Assembly: GCA_022813625.1 (NCBI GenBank)
Contig: JAKLMB010000050.1
Span: forward strand, 62,001 to 126,000
DNA length: 64,000 bases
DNA from: Aaosphaeria pasadenensis
Taxonomy: Eukaryota > Ascomycota > Dothideomycetes > Pleosporales
Direction: 5' to 3'
A program made the position numbers and the translations under genes. Shown here piece after piece: positions 1 to 13,262 of this stretch (position 1 is its first letter; each line of letters starts with the position of its first letter). The notes under the pieces are model-generated. The model did no database searches. It saw nothing but the letters and a program-made list of their open reading frames with translations, and was not told where the DNA came from.

Positions 1-485
1 ATTTGAATTGCGGTCGTGGTATTCCTTGGGATCTCCTGTATATCTGTTGGGCAGGTTAGGGAGAATGTTTTTTGTTGTGAGGTGCGAGACGATTGCGGGG
101 GTGAGAGTGTGAGAGATGAAGCTGGGCTGGCTGGTGAATTTGGTGCTGCAACATTAAACAGTTGACCATCGAGCTGCTGGGCTTGGCACGGCACCCCACC
201 CCTGCCGGGTTTGACTATTCTGGGGTTAGCGCCAGGTACGGTCACTACATACCTTACCTTACCTATAGATATCGTGATAGAGGATGCAACTTGCACACAT
301 CTGATGAGTTACTGGATTGAATTTGATAAGATTGATATCACTTGCAAGAATCCGAAAAGCTGAACTAAGCTTGACGGTGGGCTCACTTGGAAACCCACAG
401 CAGTCGCTCACATTTGCTTATATCTACTTGTCATCGTTATCTATCAGCCGATCATCATCTTTTCTCTATTTACATCCAGATCAAG
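1..485. other. Upstream region of the first gene
   Basis: No coding region is supported here. The stretch presumably carries the promoter and 5' leader of the oxygenase that starts at 486. A weak TATA-like stretch (TTATATC) lies about 70 nt before that ATG. Anything belonging to a gene further left would be outside the window. Confidence 0.4.
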
Positions 486-1675
486 ATGCCACACTCGGAC
501 AATCCGGATGCAGGAATACCCGTCATCGACATTTCAACCCCGTCTGTGGAGGTAGCAAAGCAGGTGCTGGATGCAGCATCCACTCATGGATTTCTTTTCA
601 TCAAGAATGATGGCATAACCATACCTCCAAGTGACATTGAAGAAATGTTCAAGCTTGTATGCTCTCGAAAAGTACCTCCTAATCCAAGACACTACTCCAT
701 GCTAACTTGATAAACGACAACAGTCTCAAGAATTCTTCAAGCAACCCAAGGAGCAGAAATCCGACTTCGCCATCCACTCCGACAAGGCAGGAGGCATCAA
801 TCGCGGCTGGGTGACGATGGCCGGCGAATCCCTCGACCCCGAAGGGCAAAAGCAAGGAGATCCCAAAGAGTAAAACCACCCACCAATTCGTCCTCTCAAA
901 TCAGTCCCAAAAAAAAAGAAGAACCCATCATTAACGAAAACCCCCCAACTCATCCAGAGCATTCAACATCGGCCCACCGTCCCCGCTCCTCCAACCCCTC
1001 CCACCCCCATTATCCTCCTCCACTGCCCTCATCCTCCGCTTCCAAACCGCCTGCCACGCCCTCTGCACCACCATCCTCAACCTCCTCGGCACCGCGCTCG
1101 AAACCCCAGACCCATCCTGGTTCGCCGTCCGGCACGACCAGTCCCTCGGCCCCTCCGGCACCATCTTCCGCCTCCTCTACTACCCTCGAACCACCACCAC
1201 CGCCTCCTCTGGCTCGTCCACCACCTCCATCCGCGCAGGCGCCCACTCAGACTACGGCTCCCTCACCCTCCTCTTCCGTCTCCCAGGTCAACCAGGCCTC
1301 GAACTCCTCACCACCTCGTCCGGGACCTGGAAACCCGTCCCCGTGAACCCGTCCCCGACTACCCTCTCCACTCCCCCGATCCTCGTCAACATAGGCGACC
1401 TCCTCAGCTTTTGGACGGGCGGCATGCTGAAGAGCACGGTGCATCGTGTCACTTTCTCCGGGGGCGAGGAGCGGCACAGTATGGCGTATTTCTGCCATCC
1501 GCTCGACGAGGTGGAGCTGGTGCGTGTGCCGAGTGCGGTTATTGAGCGGTTTGGGGATCGCGGGGAGGGGGAGTTGGAGGTGCAGAGGAGGAAGGTTGGG
1601 GTTACGGGGGAGGGGGAGAGGATCACGGCGAAGGAGCATTTGAGGAGGAGGTTGGAGGTTACGTATGGGTTGTGA
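486..1675 (+). CDS. 2-oxoglutarate/Fe(II)-dependent oxygenase (isopenicillin N synthase-like)
   Basis: Three exons are read as 486-656, 724-869 and 958-1675, giving 344 residues. The N-terminus carries the non-heme dioxygenase opening (IPVIDIS, residues 10-16), followed by GFLFIKNDGI. The C-terminal double-stranded beta-helix shows the iron ligands: HxD in AGAHSDYGSLTLL and the distal His in KSTVHRV. The 2-oxoglutarate-binding Arg-x-Ser follows in ERHSMAYF. Length and motif order fit the cytosolic IPNS/gibberellin-oxidase-like family, which hydroxylates, desaturates or cyclises small molecules using 2-oxoglutarate and O2. The substrate cannot be read from the sequence. Exon 3 is strongly C-ending in its first half and G-ending in its second half. 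Both introns have GT...AG ends; the second is 88 nt. No partner gene is adjacent, so there is no pathway context. Confidence 0.85.
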
Positions 1676-2266
1676 AGAAGGGGTTGGGGTTCGTTCTGGA
1701 TGGCGTTGTGTCGTTGTTGTTTGGGCAATGTGATAGATGGCTCCAGCACCCTCGACTCTCCCCTCCCCTATGTCTCAAAGGCCCCGCGGGGGAATATTCA
1801 ATCAAATTGTGATCTACTACACATATTTCGGACAGACACACATATATATCACGTCAGAATCTCGAGGCACTCTTCATTTCCAGTTTACTTGTAATATTAT
1901 CTCCATCTGCTTCTCATAATCGCAGGCAATAGCAATACTCTCTATTGCCAAAAAAGCTGATCTACATGATTCGATGTATGTATACATGTACGTATGTGTG
2001 ATTAACCTCGTTCCCAACGCCAAGCGCTATGCAAAATACTCGTAAAAGACGGGGGGACACGAAGTTGTATGTAGCTAGACGCCACGCGTTGGAGAATTCC
2101 GTCTCCGTCTCGCGGGACTGTGACAAGATTTTTGAGAGAGAGAAAAAAGGGGAAAAGTTGGGAGTGATGATAGCACGGAATGTACATGGGAGGGGATCAT
2201 CTGTTTGTGATGAGAAGTGGGACAACGAGAGGAGAGGGGATGAAAGAAGAAGGGGGAAAGGATTGC
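1676..2266. other. Convergent intergenic region
   Basis: This lies between the 3' ends of the oxygenase (plus) and the BRCT gene (minus), so it should hold both 3' UTRs and terminators. The short open frames on both strands have no family-like content. No repeat or RNA gene was seen. Confidence 0.5.
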
Positions 2267-5097
2267 CTATCCTCTTCTCCGCCTCCCAGCCCTGGCTTGT
2301 CTATCGTCGACGACCTCGCCGGCGACGACGTCCCTGACGACGCCGATGCTTCTGACGACGCCAGCGGATTCTTCGTCGACGGTGCCGCCCAGGGCGAGGA
2401 TCATCTTCTCTCGCGCCTCCTGCGCGCCAGGCGCGTCCCAGCCTAGTTCCTGGCTGGGTTCGTACTCTGCGATGCCTGTAGCTTGTCTCTTGGGGGCAGC
2501 GCGCGGCTCTGGTGGTTCGTGGAGACTGCGGGCTCTTTCCTCTGCGACCACAGAACTTGCCCTGGAGGTGGGCTCGTCTGCTGTGGAAGGGTTGGAGCGC
2601 GTGGATGTTGCGCGGCCGAGTTGGCGGCGAGGCTGGCGCTTGGTGGTTGTGTTTGTGTTGGACGTTGGTTTGCGATGGGCGAGGAGCTCTGACATTATGG
2701 ACGAATAGTCTGGCTTGGCTTCTTCGATGCTAGCGGCGGCTGGGGGTGCGGATGCCCGGTCGGAAGCAGGATCCTGGGGCGCTGTCGGATCTGTTGTAGC
2801 CTTTCCATCATTTCGTGTTGTGATCGAACGCGCCTTTGATGAAGGTGATCTGGCATTGGAGGTATTAGATGAGGTTGAGGGCCGTCTAGGAGAGTTTACG
2901 CTTGGATGGATATCTTGGAGTGGATGTGACGCTGGACCATCGTATAGTTCAATTGAAGGTTCCTCATCATCCTGTCTGATTGTAGTGGTGGCAGCTTCCG
3001 TGGCTGAGGCTGGCGTTGGGTCTGCAGAGGCGGACAAGTTCAACTCTAATGATCGGGCGCTGCTTCGACTACCTTGCGGTTGAGATTTGCCTGACGGTTT
3101 CGAAGCGTGTGCTTTTCTTCGCAGCTTCGCGCTGTCCTCCTCTGAGAGAGGGGCAGTTGGCACTTCTGTGAAAGGGTCAGGCCGGCGCCGTGATCGTTGA
3201 CGGTCGCCTGCATCGATGAGAACAAGCGAATAGGGTTCGTAGGGCTGTCGTTGTCCAGTTCGGATACATTCCCAAAGCCACTCTGCGCTCACCACCTGTA
3301 TGCGATTACTCCTGGCGAACTTGAGTTTGGCTTCATTGGGTGTTGTTGAGCTGCAAACAATGGTACTGGTTTTGGTGGTGAGATATTCATCATAACTTGC
3401 GCCTAGCGAATTGTTAGTCGTCAGATCGAATGACTGAAAGCTTAGTGCAAGAAGCGTACCCATCAACGCAACGACCTTCGTCACTTGCAATAGCTCAATG
3501 CCACTGAACCCCGTGGAGTTGATGATGAGACCATCGAAGCCTACACTGATTTAGTATACAAAAATAGCAAGACATTGGGAAACGGACGGACCGCTAATGC
3601 TTAACTTGTTGAATGGTTGGCAGAGAATACTCTCGTAGGGGTCCACTAGGCTCTTTTTGTGCAAACACTGTTCGACCCACCAGTTGGTGACTAACGACAA
3701 GTCTCCGGCGCCTCCCGGTAGCGATGCAAGGTCGATCGCAACGTCGTGAGGGACCACAAGAAAAGCCTTTCTTCGGACATCGTTCGGAAGGGTAGGAATG
3801 ATTTCCGGTCCCTGGAGAACGACTGCGCCGTTGCCAGAAAGATGGTCTCGCAAGATATTCGTCTAAGTCGTCGTCAGTCAATTCCCGATGTCGGTGTTGT
3901 TTTGATTGCGAACAGTACCTTGTGGGAGTCGAACGCGTGTATGAGGACACTACGATGTTGAAAGATGCCATCATTGACACGTGAGAGTTGCTGCGGAGGC
4001 CCGGTTGTAGGCGCAGGGTCTGGAAGCATAATCTTGTCCAGCTGAGCTGGAGCATTGATGGCCAGACTGTTCCCTCTTGCTACGTCAACGGGATCCGTCC
4101 AGTCATCCCCGTCAGCCTTCTGCTGCTCTAACCCCACAGCTGTGATACCGGCCCACAGAGCCTCGCTCTGGGTACCCATCCGCGAGCTAGCCGAACGTCT
4201 TAATTTTCGCCTGAGAGGATTCACAGGTCTCGGCTCGTCAGGATCTCGTGCTCGTTTTCCCAATTGGTTGGTGGGGCTCTGCCTCCGATCCCAGGCGCCT
4301 TTTCCGCGATCCTCGGATGCCATGGTGGGATGGAAAAAGCTCTCGTCAAGGGCCATTCCTCGCTGACAGCTCTGCTCGAACCATTCCCATGTCACTATGT
4401 TCATTTGCCAATTGATGGCGTGTTCGTACTTCTTGCCTGTCGGTGTAGCCGCTATCAGATGGGTGACGCTCTTCGTCAAGTCGCCGTGATATTCGGCTCC
4501 GTTGTGCACGACGGTTTCCTGAATGTATTTCCGCTGATCCGCTGCGACGTATTAGTTGGAATTGCTCGTGTTTGAAAGGGGCAGGGCGCGCAGTACGATC
4601 ATCGAAGCCAGTTAGGCATATCTTGAGGCCGTAGAATGCTGGCAATTTGTACTGTTTCTCCATGGCTTCCACATCCACGTCCTCGCCCTCCATCCATATT
4701 GTTCGTAGCGCTTCTAGCCATTCGGGGGCCAGCACCTTGACATCCTCTCGTGACTTTGCGACATAACGGTATTTTGCGCTGTTGGTACTTCCGACAATGA
4801 GATGTGTGACGTCGGAGGTTAGATCGAGTTTAATGGTCGCGCCCATCTGAGCCCCAATGGCGGCGAGTTGAGTCTAGCATGGTATCAGCACGATACGAAG
4901 TCGGTGGAGCGGAAAGGGAGACGAAGTCGAAGAAGGGGTACTGACGCGCTGTTCTGGGGGAATCGAGGTACAACAGAGGACAACGCCTGTGAGAGGCATC
5001 TCCCTCATCCCTAACGATAATAATTAGCATATGTTGAAGGGGGTCAGAAGCAAAAGGGCTGAGGTATCTCACCATGTCCCCCATCTGTCGTGGCCAT
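2267..5097 (-). CDS. Four-BRCT replication/checkpoint scaffold, Dpb11/Rad4/TopBP1 homologue
   Basis: Seven exons on the minus strand (5097-5073, 5010-4946, 4873-4597, 4541-3919, 3862-3592, 3540-3460, 3402-2267) join in frame into about 825 residues. BRCT1 begins at MPLTGVVLCCTSIPPEQR, the signature opening of fungal Rad4/Dpb11. BRCT2 begins at YGLKICLTGFDD and ends near NIVTWEWFEQS. After a linker with basic NPLRRKLRR, BRCT3 holds HAFDSHK and VTNWWVEQCL. BRCT4 begins at FDGLIINSTGFSG and ends near VVSAEWLWECI. The C-terminal 280 residues are Ser/Pro/Arg-rich, with a conserved-looking block SQELGWDAPGAQEAREK near the end. In yeasts this protein binds CDK-phosphorylated Sld2/Sld3 for origin firing and activates Mec1/ATR signalling at stalled forks. 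The 25-nt first exon encodes only MATTDGGH plus one base, so automatic predictors may miss the true start. Confidence 0.9.
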
Positions 5098-7024
5098 GTC
5101 GACTGTGGACGGTGCATTCGTTGATTGGGGCTTCGTTCACAATCGCGATGTTTCGAAATGCAAAAGCGCGAAAGCGCGCCAGACCGCAACGCGGTCCCCC
5201 GCATTGGTCACGTGACTCATCGTTGTACCCCAAGACAAAGATCCATCAGCCTGGATGCGACTGGACAGGACAGTGTTGTGTTCTATTTTCGACCAATTGA
5301 CAGATGATGGACATAAAACCTTTGTTAAGACACCAGATTGTTTACATTGTTGCATGCTTGGAGCAGCCCACTTTGACCCAGAAGCGGCAATACCCACACA
5401 GAGAAGCAAAAAATGCTAGTCGTCGCACATTGTTCGCCTCACATTCAATCACGATGCCTCAATGCCACAATCGAGTTTTTGCATCTCCGGACTCATGACG
5501 CACTTGCGAAGCCTACATGAGCCTTGTGTCATGCACGACCGCGCACACGCTTCTGGGATGTGCAGGCCGGAAAAGCTTCTTTCAACACTGTGTACGTGTG
5601 CGCGATGAGCGAGCACTTTTGAATGGAGGGGAAATTTGGCCGAGCACCAAGTCGAATCACCATGCGCATCGAGCCCACTTTCGTGGTGATCATCATCATC
5701 ATCGGGATGCAAAAAAAAAAAAAGGCCAGCGACATCACCATGGGGATTGCGAAAATGACCGAATACAGTACCCCGGCGACCGATCGCTACGCTATTTGGA
5801 CACAGATTTATGTCCTGGACATCCCAAATGGGGCTTCGCGTAGTCGGGAATAAACCATGATTTGCTGTCCATGATGCTGGCCAACAAGCGTGCAAGGTTG
5901 GGCCGGCTCTGGCGGGATGGATGCTGCGAGTAGGATGCAGGACCAGGCAAAACAAGGCAAACCTAAGAAGGACGGAGACGGTAAAAAGAGGAAAAAAAAC
6001 AGGAAAGTAATAGTCTCATCATCCATACATGCATGATACAGAGAATAGGTAGATGACTTTTACGAGACAAGGGGAAAGGGGATTGCTGCGACGGGGTGGC
6101 CCCAATTCCTTGAAGGACTTGGACTTGGGACTTGGACTTTGGAGGACCTTGGGTTGGTGGCACATGCACGCAATCTTACCACCAGTACAATCTCACCCCT
6201 CTCCCCCACCCCAAGAGGGCAGAGACAACAACAAAGACCTTGGCTGTCTAGACCGCAGTAGACTGTTGACGTATTGCGGCTTGGAATAGCTTCCTGATCT
6301 CCAAGAAGTTTCCGTTTGGTTACTTGTTATTGTCGACCCCTCTTCGCGACGGGCGCCGAGGGTGGCTCAGTAGGCTTTCGTAGTCGTACCTCGTAGACAT
6401 GCCAGGTTGGTTCAGGACAGGATAGGATGTCAGCGGGCCGCTGTAGTCAGAAGCCATTAATTACTGAGTCCTAGCGGTGGCCCTGCAGCTCCAGGGTCAG
6501 AGACTCAGAAAGATACAATACCTCGTAGCAATGTGGTGCTCACTGGTGGTGCACTGCCGCAAATCATTCTTGATAAGATGGCAAATATCATTACTAGATT
6601 CGGGGACTTGCGAGGAGGCCCAGGAGGGTGTGCGTGTGCATGTGCATGTGTGTGATCATGTGTTATCCGGCGTTTCCCACGCTACATGGGCAGGAATTGG
6701 AAGTTGAATGAAGTTGTGGAGAGAGAGGAGAGGGTGAGGGGGATGCAAGGAGAGTCCAGACCGAATGAGCCGGTGCCGGTTGTTTGGAGCTACATGAGAA
6801 ACGCATGAACATTGGATGTAACTATTGGAGTTGCCCAGGATGGCGGTAAGGTAGATGCCGGTGAAGACTTGAAGTTTGATATTCTTTTCCTAGAGACGGG
6901 GAATGAAAATAATCACATACAAGTCGTAGTTTTGGCGACAACTAGGGGCACGGAGTAGGTAGAGGGAGTAGGAGGTGGAGTGTAATTGTGTGTATTGTGT
7001 ATGGTGTTTGTGTGATGTGAGTGG

Positions 7025-7064
7025 AGTAGACAGTAGACAGTAGACAGTAGATAGTAGATAGTAG
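7025..7064. repeat. Heptamer microsatellite AGTAGAC/AGTAGAT
   Basis: Five tandem 7-mers (three AGTAGAC, two AGTAGAT) are followed by a partial unit. The change from C to T in the last units marks two sub-blocks. Confidence 0.9.
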
Positions 7065-7197
7065 GCGGATTATGATGTAACCGGCGTCTGAGCGTTTCTT
7101 CGATGCGCCAACACGGGCCACATGCATCCATCCCATCCATATCCATAATCTGTCAAAGCTTAGAAGGAACCGACTCAGAACCGACACATCCGCTGTC

Positions 7198-7226
7198 AGA
7201 CAGGACAGGACAGAACAGGACAGGAC
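7198..7226. repeat. Short tandem repeat of ACAGG units
   Basis: A run of five-base ACAGG units contains one imperfect unit (ACAGA). It is a simple repeat in non-coding DNA. Confidence 0.85.
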
Positions 7227-9487
7227 TGATGAGTGATCTGAATGGGCATTGTGCGATGCAATAATACCAATAATACTCGTGAGTCGTAAATAGAAGACGA
7301 AGAAATCTCTTCGCTTCTCCGTATCTTTTCTAGTAAATTAAATCCAAAGGATACAGGTAATGACTTGCTCGTACGAGGTGTGGCCATATCCACGTCCACG
7401 ACCATGGCTGCGACAACTACATACCTAGGTACATGGTTGGTAGTATCATCAATTGGCACCTGCTACAGGGTAAACAATGGTGAGTCCTGGGCATCAAAGC
7501 ACAGCAAAGCAGCAAAGCAACAAAGGAAAAGCAAATCAACGCACAGTCCCCTTCCCTTGACAGATCAATTTCTGGTCAGATCTCACTAGGTGGTGGCTGT
7601 CCTAGGTACAATACAGTAAGTAGATTCCAGTTGTACGGAATAATCAGCACGCAATTGCAAATCCTATACGGAGTAATGTGTTGTCCTGTCCTGCCCTGCC
7701 TCGGTGTTCATTAATATAATCTATTATTTATTACTTATCGGGAAGAGTAGTGTCTCATTGCGATAACCATCAACAACGGTGTACCTATTCTGTCGCATGA
7801 TTGATAGATAATCTACTGGTTGACTACTGTGTAGTGACTGTGTAGAGGCTGTGGTGAGTGGTCCACCGCCTGGGACTATGGGACTACTACTCGCAGGCAG
7901 GTAAAGAGTGAGGAGATCAGCGGCCGCGGCTTCCTTCCCCACAAGACACGACGTTGGCATCCCCCAACCTATCACCAGTCACCAGTCACAGGTCGTTCTT
8001 TCCCATCTTGCATCTAATGACTGTTTGGGCATAAGCCACAACTCGATTACTCGTTCGTATACTAGAGGTAGCATCTATCACTTGTATAGTATAGTATAGT
8101 ATGTACTGTACTGGCATGGTAAGAAAGGAAGGCGCAGGCCCGATTCCTGATCTCCGCGTCATCCGTCATCCGACCCTGTCCATCTTTTTCTCTCTTCTCC
8201 CACTCACTAACCACTAACTACCATCATCATTCTCAAATTCTTCCTCCTCTTGACAATATTCTCCGCTCTCTCATACGCATCACCTCAACTCGTACGAATA
8301 CCTGCAGAAATCTTCGAACTAGTCAGGAATAGCAGCATATCCCTGCTCTGTCCTTGCCCCAGATCCCTTCCGATCACAGGCCGATTCCAATCCGACGCCT
8401 CGCCGAGTTTCGATTCCCTAGGATCCCCCCCTAACCTACTGTAACCAACACAACCATTACCATTACGAGCATACAAGAGTGACAAGACAAGGTAGGTCAC
8501 CGTAATTGTATTAATACTATAACTTCCAAGCGCAAAACCTAGAAACACCAAACACACACCCCCTCCATCTCCATCCCATCCATCCCGCCCACCATCTTCC
8601 CTAACCTAACCAACCCTACCTAACCCTACTTCCTACTTCCTACTTCCTACTTATCCTGCTACGGCTACGTAGCTACCTCATACCTTGGTCCTCTCGCCCA
8701 TTCGAACAACTACTAGTACTCTTACTCGTAGCCACTCGTCCTTCCGCCCTGTCCTAACCACTACACTTAACCTTCATCATTTTATAACTCAGCACGCACG
8801 GCCTTCCTTACCTTTCTGACTGTGCAGCAAGAAGTCTACCGTCCCATCCCATCCTATCCCCCCGCCATCAATAATACGACTACCGCTTCGTCTTCCGCCT
8901 AGGGGTCCCTCCCGAGCACTTCCGCCCACTTTCTCTCCGATCCACTTCTCTCTTCTACTGTGGCATGTGGCCATTGTTCTTCTGATTCATTATTACCATG
9001 CCCGCGACACCGTCTTAACAACCCATTCTTGACCTGTGTGAGTCCCTGTCTCATTTCCCATTTCCCATTTCCCTTCGCTGTCTCCCGCAAGGTGCAAGGA
9101 AGCACTCTCCAATCACCTCCTGTCCCTTCCCAAAATCGTACCGATATGGTACCTGGACATGCAACCGTAGCCAGGAAACCCTTTGTACCGCCGTTGCACC
9201 TTTGATGCGTTGCACAAACCCACTTCCTGTTTGACACTTCCCTATTCATTACTATCCTCCCGTCCTGTCCTCTCCTCTCCTCCCTGATCCAATTCAATCA
9301 CATCCTATCCAGTCCTCACGTCCTCTTCTTTCCCTCCTTCCTCTATATCTCCTCTTCCTCCACATCGCGTGGCTGTCTGGGTTCTCTGGAAACATTCCTT
9401 CCCTGCCTGGACGCCGTCCGCCTTCCTCCTCCTTCAATCGCTGCCCATTCCTCAGCAATTGGACCCTGCTTTGCTCACACTTCCGCC

Positions 9488-11965
9488 ATGACAGAATATT
9501 TGCAAGTGTACACAGACCGTGGCCGACTCTCTTATATACCGGAGCACCTATACAATCCCAACCGGCGTCGAGGTCTCTACCGTGGACGAAATCGCCGACC
9601 GCACCGCATACACATAGCCCACGTAGCCCCAGACCCCTCATTACTCCGCCGACAACAATCCTCAAGTAGCAGCGCCTACATATTAGAAAAGCTGGCGGGC
9701 CCTCGAGATAACGCCAAACGTTTCCTTAAGTCCTTGATCGATACCCACTTCCCCCAACCCAACACCGCCACCGTCGCGGACGATACCTCCCCCAGGTCCT
9801 CTCTCAACAGCCGCAGAGCTTCCCTTTCGACCACATCCGACAGTAGGAGGCAGTCGGGATTGACGGACGAGATGAGGCAAAGTCACAATAGAAATTCGAG
9901 CGTCGGCTCGACCGGTCCCAGACCTACTCTAGCCGATGGTGCTCGTTCTTCGGGTAGACAGTCCGCAAAGAGTGTTATCAGCAGTGTGGTTAGATCGGTA
10001 CCAGAGGAAAAGCCGCTCGCTTCGGGCAACGGTATCAATGTCAACATCTCCTTGACAGAGCCGGTGCTATTCCTCCAGGGTTTTGAGCAATCGGATAGTT
10101 CCTCTGAGCGTAGCACTGCCATGCTTCGAGGATCTCTCCAATTGCACGTCACGAAGCCAGCCAAGATCAAGGCACTCACCCTCAAATTTCGCGGAAAGGC
10201 ATTGACAAAATGGCCTGAAGGTAGGATAGATTTAATCATCTGATTTCGTCATATAGTGCTAACATTATCTTAAGGCATTCCTCCGAAGAAGGTCGATTTC
10301 GAAGAATCCGACACCATCATGAGCCATACCTGGCCATTTTTCAACGCTCAATTCCCCACTGCTGAGGCCGGAACGGGAGCCGATCAGGTAGACCTCCTGA
10401 AGGGCGCTGCCGGATCCGTTGCCCCTCAAAAGAGCCTCTTTGGAAGCTCGCCGAATGCTTCATCAACGAGTCTAACTTCGAAAGAAGCCAAAAGGCTCTC
10501 CCTCCAAGTGAATCAATCTAGGAGTTTCGGAAAGGGCGAATCCTCGACGAATGGTCCTTCGGTTGCACAAAAGGGGTACCGAACTTTCAACCCAGGTGAC
10601 TACACCTACAATTTCGAATTGCCGCTGGACAGCCGTCTCCCAGAAACGATCGATGTGGAACTGGGATCAGTGAAGTACGAGCTGGAAGCGACCGTTGAAC
10701 GTGCCGGGGCTTTCCGTGCCAATCTCATCGGTACCAAAGAGGTCACTCTCATCCGCGCACCATCAGAAGGATCCCTCGAGCAAGTCGAACCGATCGCAAT
10801 CAGCCGGAGCTGGGAAGACCAGCTGCACTATGATATAGTCATATCTGGCAAATCATTCCCTCTTGGAGCGCAGGTGCCGATTGCCTTCAAACTGACGCCC
10901 TTGGCAAAGGTCCAATGCCACAGGATCAAGGTCTTCGTCACGGAGAATGTCGAATACTTCTGCTCGAACAAACGTGTGCACCGCATGGAGCCAGTCCGCA
11001 AGGTCCAACTTTTCGAGAAGAGAGCCGACAGCCCGCCCACAAGTACGTTTCCCGGGAGCACAATGCGCATTGTGTCTGGTGGTGGCGTTCCGTACGACCA
11101 GAGGGCGGCTGCTTCCAGAGGCGACAGCGTACAAGTGCAGGACCCCTCCAATCTCCTCGGTGACCTCAACGGTGATGTTAATGTCGGTCCTACCGAAATG
11201 GAATTCAATGTGCAACTTCCAAGTTGCCACAACATGAGAGATAAGGACAAGCATGCAAGACTGCATTTCGATACTACGTATCAGAACATTCAAGTGCACC
11301 ATTGGATCAAGATCGTGATGCGACTTTCCCGGCCTGACCAGAACGACCCGTCGAAGAGGAGGCATTTCGAGATCTCGATTGATTCACCTTTCCACATCCT
11401 GTCTTGCCAGGCGACTCAGGCCAACACAGCACTCCCGGCCTACTCATCGCCCGAGACAGCAACCGAACAGGCGCGCACGCCCGAGTGCGGTTGCCCCGGC
11501 GCCCCCGTCCGCCGCACATCGCCCTCCAGCTTCGTCCCAACCCTGGAGTCGCTGTCACGGTCGCGTGCAAGCTCCAATGCCTCGCCTCCCAATATTTCGC
11601 TCCCAAGAGTCGATACTGCCGGACTGGCTCGCCCTCAGCAAGCACATATTGGCGGTCCCAATGACTCGACCGTACAGCGGCCGATCCACTTGATGAGAGC
11701 ACCCTCATTCAACCCTCCTCCATTCGAGGAGGACGAGCCACCGCCACCTCTTGAGACTCCTCCTCCGCTATACGAGACCATCGCCTCCCCTACGAGCGGA
11801 TTGGCGGATTACTTCTCAAGGTTGTCCGATGCATACGAAGACGAGCATGACAGCGAAGGGGAGAGCAGTGGCTCCCGACGCATCGAAATTCCCCTCACGC
11901 CAGGTAGCCGCGTGAACAGCCGAAGCATGGATGAACGAAGGACGTGGCTACCAGTTGGGCATTAA
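9488..11965 (+). CDS. Alpha-arrestin (ART/Rod1-CreD-like ubiquitin-ligase adaptor)
   Basis: Two exons (9488-10220, 10275-11965; 54-nt intron) encode 807 residues. After about 170 Ser/Arg-rich residues, the arrestin N-fold begins near NVNISLTEPVLFLQGF and continues through LRGSLQLHVTKPAKI and LTLKFRGKA. Conserved ART blocks follow: TFNPGDYTYNFELPLDS, YELEATVERAG, and the C-fold core GKSFPLGAQVPIAFKLTP with KVFVTENVEYF. The C-tail is disordered, with a PPLY (PPxY) motif in ETPPPLYETI and LPAY in NTALPAYSS. These are the expected docking sites for WW domains of Rsp5/HulA ubiquitin ligase. Members of the family recruit the ligase to plasma-membrane transporters and mark them for endocytosis. Which permeases it targets is not visible. 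The first 80 residues look unconserved, so the start ATG is less certain than the rest. Confidence 0.85.
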
Positions 11966-13262
11966 GGCCCATGCGACAACGTAACGACGATATGATATAT
12001 TTGACTGGGGTAGGAGGTGGACTCATTACGACGTGTGGATATCATTAACCGCGTATTTTTTGCATGGTAATCTATGGACTGGGACATAGCATTGATGATG
12101 ACAGGGTTCGTTTTGTTTTGTTGATCTTTTATCATTTTTGGACATTCATTTTTCCGGGCCAGGCGACTTGAGCTTTGAGCGAGCGCGAAACAGCGCTAAG
12201 AAAAATTCGGCTCTCGACTCCAGGATGGTCCTGGAGCGGCGTTCTTACGTGTCTGGAAGCATCATCCCGACTCTCATTTGTGGGGACTTTTTTCTGGTTT
12301 CGATCCTTCAATCGAGGCGAAATAGGGCGAACACGGTTGGGCAACAACATCTCAGGCATGACGTGTATACCTCGCTACGAGTTTTACTTTTTATTTTCTA
12401 TTTTGTCATTTCATTTGTAAATACCGGATCGCCATGGCGATAACGCGATGTTTATGTCTAGGTATGGATTGGGAAGTTGAACATCTACTTGTATATACAG
12501 CGGGAGTCTTGGCGAGACGAATGAAATGGTCAGAGGTTTAGAAAGCGCAAGAACTTTTGGTACATACATAATCTTGCAAACAGACCCCCTATTATTAAAA
12601 AAATGTTGATGAAATATGATCCACCACCCACCCTTTCTTATATATATGTGCATTATTATAGGATTGCGTTACAGGGTTCCCATTGAATTCTGCATCAAAC
12701 CAATTAGCGTAGTGGTGAGTACGCTCATGCTCCAAAATATTTGTTCCCATCTTCAAACACAGATCTAAGACGGCCCGGGTCGGTTGTGAGAAGGCTATAC
12801 AAGTACTGCATGCATTTTGTACACGTCGAGGCGAATCGAATTGAGTCAAAATTTCACAAAATCTTTCCAACCTATCGTATCGTCTAAACCGTTGAAAATA
12901 ATAGCTAAAGAGCTTGTTTGTTTTTCTTCAGTTATATGGCGGTAGAGGGCGAGAGAGATGTCGGTCCAGGATGTTTTGGGTGGTTTTTGATCGGTTCAAT
13001 GAATGGGTCTTGGGAGATGCTGTTGTTTCCTTTTGCATTGTGAGAGATGAGATGGATTTGGTGATGGTAAGGCTTCCGAGGTTTGTTGTGGGACCGAGAT
13101 GTGTTTGGCTGGGTGGGTAGATCTGGTTTAGTTGCAAGCTACCTAGGTAGCTATCTGGAATTATCTGATATGGGTGCTTTATAACTAGATGTTATGCATC
13201 AATAATTCTACCCGTTTCATTAATAATTAGTTGCATGTCCCTTTCCTAACTGCGATATGCCT
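11966..13262. other. Intergenic region with 3' UTR and a 16-nt palindrome
   Basis: The left part is the 3' UTR of the arrestin gene (T-rich around 12100-12130). No convincing gene is present. A perfect 16-nt palindrome lies at 13137-13152. AT content rises toward the decayed NmrA gene. Confidence 0.5.
13137..13152. repeat. Perfect 16-nt palindrome around TACCTAGGTA
   Basis: The sequence AGCTACCTAGGTAGCT reads identically on both strands. Its TACCTAGGTA core recurs at four other intergenic sites in the window (7422, 36973, 45944, 46167). Confidence 0.85.

Larger units (their letters stand above)
5098..9487. other. 4.4-kb gene-poor intergenic region
   Basis: No open frame here resembles a protein family, and none forms a convincing spliced gene. 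The left end (5098-5300) is the promoter side of the BRCT gene. 7020-7230 holds two microsatellites. 8150-9480 is strongly C/T-rich on the plus strand, with short repeats such as TTCCTAC, as expected for a long 5' leader or promoter of the arrestin gene. Two TACCTAGGTA-like motifs occur near 7422 and 7601. A long non-coding transcript or a lineage-specific small gene cannot be excluded. Confidence 0.45.
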
